From: Sphingobium limneticum
GTDB lineage: Bacteria > Pseudomonadota > Alphaproteobacteria > Sphingomonadales > Sphingomonadaceae
Direction of reading: 5' to 3'
DNA length: 64,000 nucleotides
Assembly: GCF_008710155.1 (NCBI RefSeq)
Contig: NZ_VYPZ01000005.1
Span: 1 to 64,000 of the forward strand
Shown: positions 40,299 to 49,209 of the stretch, piece after piece
Layout: each line of letters opens with the position of its first letter
Numbering within the stretch: position 1 is the stretch's first letter
Position numbers and translations under genes: made by a program
The notes under the pieces: model-generated
The model's database searches: none
The model's input: only the letters and a program-made list of their open reading frames with translations
Told to the model about the DNA's origin: nothing

Positions 40299-40328
40299 GG
40301 CCGGCGGGCGTTCACTCGTCCGCCGGCC
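40299..40328. terminator. Possible terminator at convergent 3' ends
   Basis: GGCCGGCGG (40299-40307) and CCGCCGGCC (40320-40328) form a perfect 9-bp stem overlapping the stop of the dioxygenase gene. There is no long T-run. Confidence 0.5.
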
Positions 40329-41349
40329 CCTTATGCCCCACGGGGCGCCATGGCTGGGGCGCTATCCTGGCCGCCTTGTCCCCCAGCCACCAGCGCAGGG
40401 GGATGCGCCGCTCGGCTATGCCGGGCAGGCTCCAGACATCCCAACCGGTCAGCGGCCGAAACGGATTGCGCCGCCCATAGGCCCATAATTCGATCCGCGT
40501 TGCCGGCACGCTCGCCTGGGTACGGGCATGAAAGCCGAACGTCTCGGCAATCAGCAGCGTATTGGCCGGCACCGCAAAACGGGTCGGCGCGGGCAGGCCC
40601 AGCGCGGCCAGTTCCGATTCATCGACCCGAAAGGATCCGCGCGCGGACAGGCGGCATGTTCCGTCCCGCACCGCCAGGCTGCGTTCCCTTTCCCAGGCGA
40701 TGCGCTGCGGCGTCAACCGGTGCGATCCCCGCACATAGGCGAAGGGGCCGCTTTCCATCGGCACATCCTCCAGAAACAGCCATGCCTTCATGTTCGGATA
40801 GAAAGTATCCGAATGGAACTGCGTTTGCGGGTCGGGCGGCGCATCATGGCGGCGGGGGAGAATGGACTGGATGTAGAGAAGCGGTTCGATATCGAAGCTG
40901 GCGACATAGCGGGATAGCCCGCGCCAGCGGCGATCTTGTTGAAAATCGGCAAAGGCGGGAATGGCCTGACGCGCTACGCCGTCAAGTGCCAGGCGGCGCG
41001 TGACCGCATCCCCCTGAACCGTCTCGCGTGCCGGGCCACGATAGGCCAATATCTGCTGTTGCAGCGCGGCGAAAACCGCGTCCGGCAGGAAGTTGCGGAT
41101 CTCCACCACGCCATCGCGATCGAATGCCGCCCGGTCAGCCGGATCGACCGCCCCCGCCAACCCCGCGCGGCGTCGATCCGACATCGCATGGGCCAGGCGA
41201 AGGCGTGCGACATGCAGACCCCAATGGTTGAGCCGAGACGAACCGATCAGCGGATTGTCGACAAAGGATTTGGCGCCAGTCAGCAACTGGGCGCACCAAA
41301 TGGGGGCGAAAAAAGGGGCCATGGCACGCATCAAGGGGGTAGATGCCAT
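40312..41349 (-). CDS. Phytanoyl-CoA dioxygenase (PhyH)-family protein
   Basis: The 345-residue protein has PhyH-type Fe(II)/2-oxoglutarate oxygenase features. The facial-triad HSD lies in QTQFHSDTFYPNMKAWLFLE (near residues 180-182). PMESGPFAYVRGSHRLTP follows, and a distal His in ETFGFHARTQ precedes the terminal Arg-containing segment. Substrate unknown; relatives hydroxylate lipids or small metabolites. The frame stays open some 70 residues before the core, so the exact start is uncertain. It is convergent with the TerC-family gene. Confidence 0.8.
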   Translation of the reverse strand: MASTPLMRAMAPFFAPIWCAQLLTGAKSFVDNPLIGSSRLNHWGLHVARLRLAHAMSDRRRAGLAGAVDPADRAAFDRDGVVEIRNFLPDAVFAALQQQILAYRGPARETVQGDAVTRRLALDGVARQAIPAFADFQQDRRWRGLSRYVASFDIEPLLYIQSILPRRHDAPPDPQTQFHSDTFYPNMKAWLFLEDVPMESGPFAYVRGSHRLTPQRIAWERERSLAVRDGTCRLSARGSFRVDESELAALGLPAPTRFAVPANTLLIAETFGFHARTQASVPATRIELWAYGRRNPFRPLTGWDVWSLPGIAERRIPLRWWLGDKAARIAPQPWRPVGHKGPADE

Positions 41350-41406
41350 GGACTTGTAAGGACGTCGAGGCGAATATTGCTTTGATTTGCAATTGCAGCA
41401 ACTTGT

Positions 41407-41438
41407 CGGAAAAGGCGCGATGAGGCGCGCCTTTTCCG
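41407..41438 (-). terminator. Intrinsic terminator after the quinone oxidoreductase gene
   Basis: CGGAAAAGGCGCG (41407-41419) and CGCGCCTTTTCCG (41426-41438) are perfectly complementary with a 6-nt loop. It is placed just after the oxidoreductase stop on the minus strand. The T-run is inside the stem. Confidence 0.65.
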
Positions 41439-41444
41439 AGTTCT

Positions 41445-42413
41445 TCAGGGGATGAGGATCGTCGTTCCCGTCGTCTGCCTAGCCTCCAGCGCACGATGCG
41501 CATCGGCCGCGTCCGACAAAGCGAAGCGTTGGCCGATCACCGCCTTCACCACGCCCCGCCGCATCCGGTCGAACAAGCGATCAGCCGTATTGGCCAGATC
41601 CTTCGCCGTCGCAATATAATCGAACAGGGTGGGGCGCGTGACGAACAGCGACCCGCCCCGGCTGAGGTCCAGCAGACTGATCGGCGGCACCGCGCCTGAT
41701 GCATTGCCATAGCTGACCATCATGCCGCGCCGCTTGAGGCTGGCGAGCGAGGCGGCCCAACTATCCTTGCCGACGCCGTCATAAACGACATCGACACCCA
41801 CGCCGTCGGTCAGGTCACGCACCTGCACGGCCAGATCTTCGAAAGGACCGTGAAGGCTATGGTCGGCCACGACCGACGCCGCCTTTTCCGCCGATCCGCA
41901 ATGGGCGATGACGATCACGCCCTTGTCGCGCAGCCACGGGACCAGCACCGATCCGACCCCACCCGCCGCCGCATGCACCAATGCGACCTGTCCGGCTTTC
42001 AGCGGCACGATATCCTCCGCCAGATAACAGGCGGTCATCCCCTTGAGCATCATCGCCGCCGCGTCCTGCGTCGATACCCCGTCGGGGATGCGCACGACGC
42101 GATCGGCGGGCACGATGCGATGGGTGGCATAAGAGCCCAGGCCGCTGGCGCAGCCCACCACATCGCCGACCGCAAAGTCGCCGACGCCCGGCCCGACCGC
42201 GATGATCCGGCCAGCACCTTCCGACCCCAGCGGCGTGGGCAGGGGTGCGGGGTAAAGGCCGGTGCGATAATAGGTGTCGATGAAGTTGAGGCCGACCGCA
42301 TCCTGCGCGATCAGCACTTCGCCATCACCGGGCGTGCCGGGATCGAAATCCTCGCGCGCGATCACCTCCGGTCCGCCATGGCTGAGGGCCACCATCCGCC
42401 ATGCGCCGCTCAT
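41445..42413 (-). CDS. Zinc-independent quinone oxidoreductase (MDR superfamily)
   Basis: The 322-residue protein has the QOR layout: an N-terminal catalytic fold with GLNFIDTYYRTGLYP and a Rossmann AAAGGVGSVLVPWL (AxxGGVG). There is no zinc-ligand Cys cluster. It likely reduces quinones or enoyl compounds with NADPH. Its ATG overlaps the stop of the upstream dienelactone hydrolase gene by 1 nt (TGATG), so the two form an operon with hydrolase first. Confidence 0.92.
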   Translation of the reverse strand: MSGAWRMVALSHGGPEVIAREDFDPGTPGDGEVLIAQDAVGLNFIDTYYRTGLYPAPLPTPLGSEGAGRIIAVGPGVGDFAVGDVVGCASGLGSYATHRIVPADRVVRIPDGVSTQDAAAMMLKGMTACYLAEDIVPLKAGQVALVHAAAGGVGSVLVPWLRDKGVIVIAHCGSAEKAASVVADHSLHGPFEDLAVQVRDLTDGVGVDVVYDGVGKDSWAASLASLKRRGMMVSYGNASGAVPPISLLDLSRGGSLFVTRPTLFDYIATAKDLANTADRLFDRMRRGVVKAVIGQRFALSDAADAHRALEARQTTGTTILIP

Positions 42414-43108
42414 CAGGCGAGATGCTCGGCAAAGAAATCGGCCGTGCGCTTGTCGGCCAGTTCCGCCCCGGCCTCGTCACGGCGCTTACCCGTCTCTGCG
42501 GCAAAGCCGTGGTCCAGCCCTTCATAATCGAACAGGGTGACATGGCGATTGTCGGCCAATCCTTCGTGCATCGCCTTTTGCGCATCGGGCAGGACGAAAT
42601 GGTCGGCGGTGGGGACATGCAGCAGTACAGGCTTGCCGATCGCCTGCTGCTCACTCAGCAGTCCGTCGATACCCACGCCATAATAGCCGACAAAGGCATC
42701 GCCATCGGTGCGGCAGGCCGCCATGAAGGCGAGCCGCCCGCCCAGGCAATAGCCGACCAGCCCGACCTTCTCCGCCCCGGCGGCGCGCGCCGCCTTGATC
42801 GTCGCTTCGATATCGCGAATGCCCTGATCCTGATCGAATTTCTGCATCAGGCCGATGGCGGTCTCAAACTCCGCTGGTACATCGGCATCCAGTTCGACGC
42901 CCGGCTCCAGCCGCCAGAACAGATCGGGCGCGTAAGCGACATAGCCGGTCTTCGCCCAGCTGTCGCACTTGCGCCGGATGCCTTCGTTGACCCCGAAAAT
43001 TTCCTGGATGACGATGATTGCCGTTTTGGCATCGCCTTCGGGCTGCGCCACATAGGCGTCGAACTGGCCATCGCCGCTCAACGTGCTGATCGGGGTGAAA
43101 TCGCCCAT
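42413..43108 (-). CDS. Dienelactone hydrolase family protein
   Basis: The 231-residue alpha/beta hydrolase has the DLH triad Cys121 (GYCLGG), Asp169 and His200 (GLDHGF), with Glu36 in QEIFGVNEGIRR. DLH enzymes open dienelactones in aromatic degradation, but many members act on other esters; no aromatic pathway genes are nearby. The start MGDFTPISTL at 43108 follows an AGGAT site and is preferred over an earlier in-frame ATG at 43159. Confidence 0.9.
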   Translation of the reverse strand: MGDFTPISTLSGDGQFDAYVAQPEGDAKTAIIVIQEIFGVNEGIRRKCDSWAKTGYVAYAPDLFWRLEPGVELDADVPAEFETAIGLMQKFDQDQGIRDIEATIKAARAAGAEKVGLVGYCLGGRLAFMAACRTDGDAFVGYYGVGIDGLLSEQQAIGKPVLLHVPTADHFVLPDAQKAMHEGLADNRHVTLFDYEGLDHGFAAETGKRRDEAGAELADKRTADFFAEHLA

Positions 43109-43263
43109 GTCGATATCCTCTTTCGCTGGAAATATGGGCGGCATATTGGCCGTTCCCAAGCCCGACGCAACCGCCCGCTACGTTTAAAATTTGCGTTGGT
43201 ACGGGCAATTGCGGCATGACGGCCGCATCGCGATGATAATGCCGTACAGGGAAGGGCAGGGAC

Positions 43264-43515
43264 ATGAAGGTTACCGTCGATGTGGACTGCACCCCGGCCG
43301 AAGCCCGCGCCTTTTTGGGCCTGCCCGACGTGACACCCATCCACGACAAATATATCCGCACGATGCTGGACGGCTTTGATGGCATCGGCAGTGCGGAGCA
43401 GATGGAGACGCTGTTCAAGAGCTTTTCGCCCATGGGTGACGCGGGCATGCGCCTGTTCCAGCAGATGATGAATATGGGGCTGGCCGGCATGTCGGGCGGC
43501 AGCGACAAGAAATAA
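43264..43515 (+). CDS. DUF6489 small protein
   Basis: The 83-residue protein opens MKVTVDVDCTPAEARAFLGL and has a MDALFQ-like METLFKSFSPMGDAGMRLFQ segment and a Met/Gly-rich end. This is the small alphaproteobacterial DUF6489 group, resembling PHA-granule-associated regulators in sequence style only. It starts after GGGCAGGG and is 5 nt from mnmE, so it is probably co-transcribed with it. Function unknown. Confidence 0.8.
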   Translation: MKVTVDVDCTPAEARAFLGLPDVTPIHDKYIRTMLDGFDGIGSAEQMETLFKSFSPMGDAGMRLFQQMMNMGLAGMSGGSDKK

Positions 43516-43520
43516 GCATC

Positions 43521-44813
43521 ATGTCCGGGCAGGAGGGCGACACCATCTTCGCCCTGTCGAGCGGTGCGCCGCCGGCGGGTATAGCTGTTATTCGGGTAAG
43601 CGGTCCGCAGGCCGGTATCGCGCTCCAGGCGCTGGCGCGGCGTTTGCCTGCGCCGCGCACCGCCAGCCTCGCATTATTGAAAGACCCGCGTGACGATGCG
43701 CCGCTCGATCGCGCCTTGCTGCTTTGGCTGCCCGGCCCCGACACGGTGACGGGCGAGGATATGGCCGAGTTGCATTGCCATGGCGGCCGCGCCGTGGTGG
43801 CCGCCGTCGAGGAGGCATTGGGCGCAATGGCCGGCCTGCGCCGTGCGGAGGCCGGCGAATTTACGCGCCGCGCCTTCGCTCATGGGCGCATGGACCTGAA
43901 CGCCGTGGAGGGCCTGTCCGATCTGCTGGCGGCCGAGACGCAAGGCCAGCGCCGCGCCGCGCTGTTGATGGCCGAAGGGCATTTCTCCCGCCGCATCGAC
44001 GGCTGGCGTCGCACATTGCTCGACCTCAGCGCCATGGCCGAAGCCGCACTGGATTTCTCCGACGAGGATGATGTGCCTGACGCGGCGATCGAACAGCGGA
44101 TCGGCGATGGGATCGCGGCATTGGCCTATGATGTCGCAGCCATCCTGGCCGCGCCTTCGGCCGAGCGCTTGCGTGACGGTGTCCGCGTGGTGCTGGCCGG
44201 ACCGCCCAATGCCGGCAAGTCGACCCTGCTCAACGCGCTGGTCGGGCGAGAGGCGGCGATCGTATCCGATATTGCCGGCACCACCCGCGACCGGATCGAG
44301 GTACCTGCGGCGATAGGCGGCACCGCCTTCCTGTTCACCGATACGGCCGGGCTTCGCGATGAGACGGGCGACGCGATTGAGGCGATCGGCATCGACCGCG
44401 CCCGCGCTGCGCTGGACGCCGCCGATATCATATTATGGTTGGGCGATGCCGCAGACCTGCCAAGGGCCGACGCCATATTGATCGCCGCGCAGAGCGACCG
44501 CGCCGATGCCGTGCGCGACGGCCTCTCTCTGTCTGCGCGCACAGGCGAGGGAATGGATGTACTTATCGATGCGCTCCGTACCCGCGCCGCCGCGCTGCTG
44601 CCGGGGGAGGGTGACTATGCCCTACATGCCCGACAGAGACAGCGAGTTGGACAGCTGCACGACCATCTTCAGGCGGCCAGCGCGTCCACCGATCTTCTGA
44701 TCATCGCCGAGGATCTGCGCCTTGCCCGGGGCGCCATCGACGCGCTGACCGGACAGGCCAGTACGGAAGATATGCTGGACAGGCTTTTTTCCGGCTTCTG
44801 CATCGGCAAATAG
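43521..44813 (+). CDS. mnmE: tRNA modification GTPase MnmE
   Basis: The 430-residue GTPase works with MnmG to make the cmnm5U34 modification in tRNA. N-terminal DTIFALSSGAPPAGIAVIRVSG is the family opening. G1 GPPNAGKS is at 227-234, then DIAGTTRD (G2) and DTAGLRD (G3). The C-terminal CIGK supplies the catalytic Cys. Length is slightly short but all motifs are intact. It heads the block mnmE-mnmG-rsmG-parA-parB. Confidence 0.97.
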   Translation: MSGQEGDTIFALSSGAPPAGIAVIRVSGPQAGIALQALARRLPAPRTASLALLKDPRDDAPLDRALLLWLPGPDTVTGEDMAELHCHGGRAVVAAVEEALGAMAGLRRAEAGEFTRRAFAHGRMDLNAVEGLSDLLAAETQGQRRAALLMAEGHFSRRIDGWRRTLLDLSAMAEAALDFSDEDDVPDAAIEQRIGDGIAALAYDVAAILAAPSAERLRDGVRVVLAGPPNAGKSTLLNALVGREAAIVSDIAGTTRDRIEVPAAIGGTAFLFTDTAGLRDETGDAIEAIGIDRARAALDAADIILWLGDAADLPRADAILIAAQSDRADAVRDGLSLSARTGEGMDVLIDALRTRAAALLPGEGDYALHARQRQRVGQLHDHLQAASASTDLLIIAEDLRLARGAIDALTGQASTEDMLDRLFSGFCIGK

Positions 44814-44817
44814 GCAC

Positions 44818-44833
44818 TGTTCCACGTGGAACG
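44818..44833. promoter_or_regulatory. parS-like ParB-binding site between mnmE and mnmG
   Basis: TGTTCCACGTGGAACG keeps the palindromic CACGTG core and matches the parS consensus at 13-14 of 16. It begins 5 nt after the mnmE stop, in a 59-nt gap. Confidence 0.8.
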
Positions 44834-44872
44834 CTTTTGACCACAGCCCCTATCATCTGATAAGGGCAGCGC

Positions 44873-46723
44873 ATGCGAACAAGCTATGATGTGATCGTGG
44901 TCGGCGGCGGCCATGCCGGCTGTGAGGCGGCGGCAGCGGCAGCGCGCAAGGGCGCGTCGGTGGCGCTGCTGACTTTCGCGCGCGAGACGGTCGGCGCCAT
45001 GTCCTGTAACCCTGCCATCGGGGGGCTGGGCAAGGGTCATCTGGTCCGCGAAGTCGACGCATTGGACGGGCTGATCGCGCGGGCCGCCGATGCCGCCGCC
45101 ATTCATTATCGCATGCTCAACAGCAGCAAGGGCGCCGCTGTTCAAGGCCCTCGCGTGCAAGCCGATCGCAAACGCTATCGCGCGGCCATCCACCAAATGC
45201 TCGACGCGCAGGCCGGGCTGGAGATTGTCGAGGGCGAAGCGGACGCTCTGCTGGTCGAGCAGGACATGATCGCCGGGGTCGCATTGGCCGACGGTCGCAT
45301 CCTTCGCGCTCCCGCGGTCGTACTGGCGACCGGCACCTTCCTCGGCGGCAAGCTGTTCCGGGGTGACGAGCGCGAGACGGGTGGTCGCATCGGTGAGCGG
45401 GCCGCCAGCACGCTGGGCGTTCAGTTGCGCGACCTTGGCCTGCCCATCGCCCGGCTCAAGACGGGCACCCCGCCGCGTCTCGACGGTCGGACTATCGACT
45501 GGGCGGCACTCGAGACCCAGCCTTCGGATGGAGAGGGGTGGACCATGTCGCCACTCTCCGCCGGACGCATTCTTCCGCAACTGGCCTGCGCCATTACCCG
45601 CACCAATGATGCGACCCATGCGATCATCCGTGATGGCATGAGCCGCTCGCCTTTGTTCAGCGGTGCGATAGAAGGACGAGGGCCGCGCTATTGCCCGTCG
45701 ATCGAGGACAAGGTGCTGCGCTTCGGCGATCGTGATGGTCATCAGATTTTTCTGGAGCCGGAGGGGCTGGACGATCCGCTCGTCTATCCCAACGGGATCA
45801 GCACCTCGCTGCCGACCGATGTTCAGATCGCGATGGTCCGGTCCATGCCCGGCCTGGAGCGGGCCGAGATTGCCGTGCCCGGCTATGCGGTCGAATATGA
45901 CCATGTCGATCCGCGGGCGCTCGATTCCACGCTGGAGGTTCGGCTGCTGCCCGGATTATTCTGCGCCGGCCAGATCAACGGCACCACCGGTTATGAAGAG
46001 GCGGCGGCACAGGGCCTGATCGCCGGCATCAACGCTGCTGCCCGTGTCCGTGATGAGGCGCCGCTGATCCTGGATCGCGCCAGCAGCTATATCGGCGTCA
46101 TGATCGACGATCTGGTCCTTCAGGGCGTGACGGAACCCTATCGCATGCTGACCGCGCGCGCCGAATATCGCCTGCGCTTGCGTGCCGACAATGCCGAGAC
46201 ACGCCTCGGTCCGATCGGCCTGAGCCACGGCGTTATCAGCGCCGGTCGCGCCGCGCGACTGGCAGAGCGTCAGGCGCTACGCGCCCAGATCGAAGCCGAA
46301 CTGGCGACCCCGATGACGGCCAGCGAAATGGCGCGGGCAGGGGCATCGGTGCGGCAGGATGGCGCGCGCCGCAGCCTGTTCGAATGGGCACGTTTCCCTG
46401 AGGTAGATGGCGATCTGATCTGCACCCTTGCTCCAGCGCTGCGTAACGCGCCCGCCGATCTGCGCGACGAGATATTGGAGGACGCCCATTATGCGCCCTA
46501 TCTTCAAAGGCAGGATGCGGAAATTGCCGAGCTGCGCCGTAACGAGCGGGTCGCCATTCCCGCCCATTTCGATTTTCAAACCATTGGGGGGCTTTCCACC
46601 GAAATGATCGAGCGACTGGACGCTGCGCGCCCTGATACGTTGGCCGCTGCCAGCCGCATTCGTGGCATCACGCCTGCGGCGCTTGCCGCCATTCTCGTCC
46701 ATGTGCGCCGGGTGGCCGCGTGA
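44873..46723 (+). CDS. mnmG: tRNA uridine-5-carboxymethylaminomethyl modification enzyme MnmG
   Basis: The 616-residue FAD enzyme is MnmE's partner. It has the dinucleotide-binding [10 protein letters not shown] (residues 11-20) and [38 protein letters not shown] and the [21 protein letters not shown] signature follow, then a C-terminal helical tRNA-binding region. Length is normal. The rsmG GTG start overlaps its stop by 4 nt (GTGA). Confidence 0.97.
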   Translation: MRTSYDVIVVGGGHAGCEAAAAAARKGASVALLTFARETVGAMSCNPAIGGLGKGHLVREVDALDGLIARAADAAAIHYRMLNSSKGAAVQGPRVQADRKRYRAAIHQMLDAQAGLEIVEGEADALLVEQDMIAGVALADGRILRAPAVVLATGTFLGGKLFRGDERETGGRIGERAASTLGVQLRDLGLPIARLKTGTPPRLDGRTIDWAALETQPSDGEGWTMSPLSAGRILPQLACAITRTNDATHAIIRDGMSRSPLFSGAIEGRGPRYCPSIEDKVLRFGDRDGHQIFLEPEGLDDPLVYPNGISTSLPTDVQIAMVRSMPGLERAEIAVPGYAVEYDHVDPRALDSTLEVRLLPGLFCAGQINGTTGYEEAAAQGLIAGINAAARVRDEAPLILDRASSYIGVMIDDLVLQGVTEPYRMLTARAEYRLRLRADNAETRLGPIGLSHGVISAGRAARLAERQALRAQIEAELATPMTASEMARAGASVRQDGARRSLFEWARFPEVDGDLICTLAPALRNAPADLRDEILEDAHYAPYLQRQDAEIAELRRNERVAIPAHFDFQTIGGLSTEMIERLDAARPDTLAAASRIRGITPAALAAILVHVRRVAA

Positions 46724-47364
46724 CCGAGGACGAAGCGCGCGCCTGGCTTCAGGATCAATTCGATGTTTCACGTGAAACATGGGCTTTGTTGGAGCGCTAT
46801 GTCGCGATCCTGCTATCGGCGGCCGACGAACAGAATCTGATCGCTGACTCCACCAAGCCGCATATCTGGGCACGGCACATCGTGGACTCCGCCCAGTTGC
46901 TGACCCATGCCGGCGACGATGATGGACGGGACTGGATCGACCTGGGTTCCGGTGCCGGTCTACCCGGAATCGTCATTGCCTGTCTGGTCGATCGGCCGCT
47001 GATGATGGTCGAATCCCGCCGCAAGCGGATCGACTTTCTGAACGACGTCATCGCCGATCTGAACTTGGGCAATGCCCGCGTTTTCGGTGGACGCGTCGAA
47101 ACGGTCCCGGCAACCAAGGCGGCCGTCATCAGTGCGCGCGCCTATGCGCCATTGCCCAAGCTATTCTCGTCCGCGCTGCACCTGTCCGATAAAAAGACCG
47201 TCTGGGTGCTACCAAAAGGGCGAAATGCGCAAAATGAACTGGAGGCGGCGCGTCCGGCATGGCAAGGTGTGTTTCACGTGGAACCGAGCGTAACGGACGC
47301 CGATAGCGCCCTCATCGTCGCTCGGAATCTCGCTCCTGCTGGCAAGAAGAAAGGTCGCCCATGA
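46720..47364 (+). CDS. rsmG: 16S rRNA (guanine527-N7)-methyltransferase RsmG
   Basis: The 214-residue methyltransferase has SAM motif [13 protein letters not shown] and [14 protein letters not shown]. The N-terminal VSRETW, at about residues 15-20, is the family's conserved VSRET stretch, and it is encoded by a perfect parS. GTG start overlapping mnmG; its stop overlaps parA by 4 nt (ATGA). A second parS-like site lies near the 3' end. Loss of RsmG gives streptomycin resistance in other bacteria. Confidence 0.95.
   Translation: MTEDEARAWLQDQFDVSRETWALLERYVAILLSAADEQNLIADSTKPHIWARHIVDSAQLLTHAGDDDGRDWIDLGSGAGLPGIVIACLVDRPLMMVESRRKRIDFLNDVIADLNLGNARVFGGRVETVPATKAAVISARAYAPLPKLFSSALHLSDKKTVWVLPKGRNAQNELEAARPAWQGVFHVEPSVTDADSALIVARNLAPAGKKKGRP
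46763..46780. promoter_or_regulatory. Perfect parS site inside rsmG
   Basis: ATGTTTCACGTGAAACAT is an 18-bp perfect palindrome that contains the exact 16-bp parS consensus. It lies 0.6 kb upstream of parA within rsmG coding sequence. Confidence 0.93.
47270..47285. promoter_or_regulatory. parS-like site at the 3' end of rsmG
   Basis: TGTTTCACGTGGAACC matches parS at 14 of 16 with an intact left half and CACGTG core. It lies 76 nt before the parA start and could also influence parAB expression by ParB binding. Confidence 0.85.
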
Positions 47365-48143
47365 TCCGTATCGCCATTGCCAACCAGAAGGGCGGGGTGG
47401 GCAAGACCACGACTGCAATCAACCTGGCAACCGGTCTGGCCGCCACCGGGCTTCGCGTATTGCTGGTCGATCTCGATCCTCAGGGGAACGCATCGACGGG
47501 GCTGGGCATCGGGCAGGCGGAGCGTGCTCAGTCCAGCTACGACCTGCTGGTCGGCAATTGCGCACTGGATGACACGATCGTCACGACGCGCGTCCCCAAG
47601 CTGGACCTCGTCCCCGCGACGCAAGATCTGTCCGGCGCGGAAATCGAGCTGATCGAATATGAAGAGCGGACCCATCGGCTTGCGCGCGTGCTGGATGAAG
47701 CGCAGCCGGGTCGCTGGGATATCTGCCTGATCGACTGCCCGCCTTCGCTCGGCCTGTTGACGATCAATGCCATGGTTGCTGCCCAATATTTGCTGGTTCC
47801 GCTGCAATGCGAATTTTTCGCGTTGGAGGGCCTGTCGCAACTGCTCCAGACGGTCGAGCGCATTCGGGGCCGGTTCAACCCCGGCCTGTCGATCATGGGC
47901 GTGGCACTGACCATGTATGATCGCCGCAACCGCCTGACCGACCAAGTGGCCGACGATGTGCGCGCCTGCCTTGGCGATCTCGTCTTCTCGACCGTGATCC
48001 CGCGCAATGTCCGCCTGTCCGAGGCGCCGAGCCATGGCGTGCCCGCCCTTATCTACGACTTCCGCTGTTCCGGTTCGGAAGCCTATATGCGCCTGGCGCG
48101 TGAACTGATTGCGCGCCTGCCCCGACAGGAGGTTGCCGCTTGA
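47361..48143 (+). CDS. parA: Chromosome partitioning ATPase ParA
   Basis: The 260-residue ATPase binds DNA non-specifically and moves ParB-parS complexes. It has the deviant Walker A KGGVGKTT (10-17), [10 protein letters not shown] and the Walker B-type [14 protein letters not shown]. Length fits chromosomal Soj/ParA. Its ATG overlaps rsmG by 4 nt and its stop overlaps parB by 4 nt. Confidence 0.96.
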   Translation: MIRIAIANQKGGVGKTTTAINLATGLAATGLRVLLVDLDPQGNASTGLGIGQAERAQSSYDLLVGNCALDDTIVTTRVPKLDLVPATQDLSGAEIELIEYEERTHRLARVLDEAQPGRWDICLIDCPPSLGLLTINAMVAAQYLLVPLQCEFFALEGLSQLLQTVERIRGRFNPGLSIMGVALTMYDRRNRLTDQVADDVRACLGDLVFSTVIPRNVRLSEAPSHGVPALIYDFRCSGSEAYMRLARELIARLPRQEVAA

Positions 48144-49081
48144 GCGACGAAACGACCGACAAGCCGAAAATTGCCAAGCGTCCGCATGGCCTGGGCCGGG
48201 GCCTGTCCGCCCTGCTGGGCGATGCCGCGCGCGAAGAACCGGTGGCCGCCACCAATCCGCCCGCCAATGGGAAGGCGGTGCAGAGCATCGAAGTGTCGTT
48301 GATCCAGCCGCATCCCGAACAGCCGCGTCGTCACTTCGACGAAGGCGCATTGCAGGAATTGGCCGACAGTATCGCCAAGCGCGGCGTGATCCAGCCGATC
48401 ATCGTGCGGCCCCATGGCGGGGGCTTTCAGATCATCGCCGGCGAACGCCGCTGGCGCGCGTCGCAGCGGGCCCATCTGCATCGCATCCCTGCCATCGTGC
48501 GGGATTTCGATGAGCAGGAAACGCTGGAAATCGCGCTGATCGAAAATATCCAGCGCGAAGACCTGAACCCGATCGAAGAGGCCGAGGCCTATCGCAAGCT
48601 GATCGCCGAATTTCATCATAGCCAGGAAGCGCTGGGCCGGATCGTCGGCAAGTCGCGCAGCCATGTCGCCAATCTCATGCGCCTGCTGGAATTGCCCAAG
48701 TCGGTGCAGCAGCAAGTGATGGAAAGCCGGATCAGCATGGGCCATGCCCGCGCGCTGATCGGCCTGCCCGATTCCGAAAAGCTGGCGCGCCAGATCGAGG
48801 AAAAGGGTCTGTCGGTGCGCGACACCGAACAGATGGTGCGGCGCGTCAAGACCGGTGCGGAAGCCCCCGTCGCCCGCCGCAGCAGCAGCCCCGGCACCGG
48901 ATCGACCAGCGACAAGGATCCGGACATCGCTGCCTTGGAACAGCATCTGGCCGATATATTGGGCCTGAAGGTCGAGATCGCCCATGATGGCGGATCGGCC
49001 GGCGGGCATCTGTCGTTGCGCTATTCCAATCTCGACCAGTTGGACATGCTGTGCCAGCGCCTGTCGGGCGAACGTATCTGA
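48140..49081 (+). CDS. parB: Chromosome partitioning protein ParB
   Basis: The 313-residue CTP-dependent clamp loads at parS and spreads. The N-terminal region has [20 protein letters not shown] with the CTP-binding GERRWRA at 101-107, then [18 protein letters not shown] helix-turn-helix follows ([19 protein letters not shown]), and a C-terminal dimerisation domain ends [14 protein letters not shown]. The start is TTG overlapping parA. Several candidate sites for it are in this window. Confidence 0.96.
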   Translation: MSDETTDKPKIAKRPHGLGRGLSALLGDAAREEPVAATNPPANGKAVQSIEVSLIQPHPEQPRRHFDEGALQELADSIAKRGVIQPIIVRPHGGGFQIIAGERRWRASQRAHLHRIPAIVRDFDEQETLEIALIENIQREDLNPIEEAEAYRKLIAEFHHSQEALGRIVGKSRSHVANLMRLLELPKSVQQQVMESRISMGHARALIGLPDSEKLARQIEEKGLSVRDTEQMVRRVKTGAEAPVARRSSSPGTGSTSDKDPDIAALEQHLADILGLKVEIAHDGGSAGGHLSLRYSNLDQLDMLCQRLSGERI

Positions 49082-49088
49082 GCCGATC

Positions 49089-49118
49089 GGCGCGGCCGCC
49101 ATGGCGGCGGACCGCGCC
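49089..49118 (+). terminator. Hairpin downstream of parB
   Basis: GGCGCGG (49089-49095) and CCGCGCC (49112-49118) frame an inner CCGCC-AT-GGCGG stem, giving a GC-only hairpin 8 nt after the parB stop. Without a T-run it may be a transcript-stabilising or Rho-linked structure rather than a full terminator. Confidence 0.45.
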
Positions 49119-49209
49119 AACCCGGCGGTGGCTCATTCACGCCATGCCCGCCAATTTGGGACGATAACTACCACTGGTCTTTTGCCCCTTGGCTCCCTAG
49201 CTTGATGGC

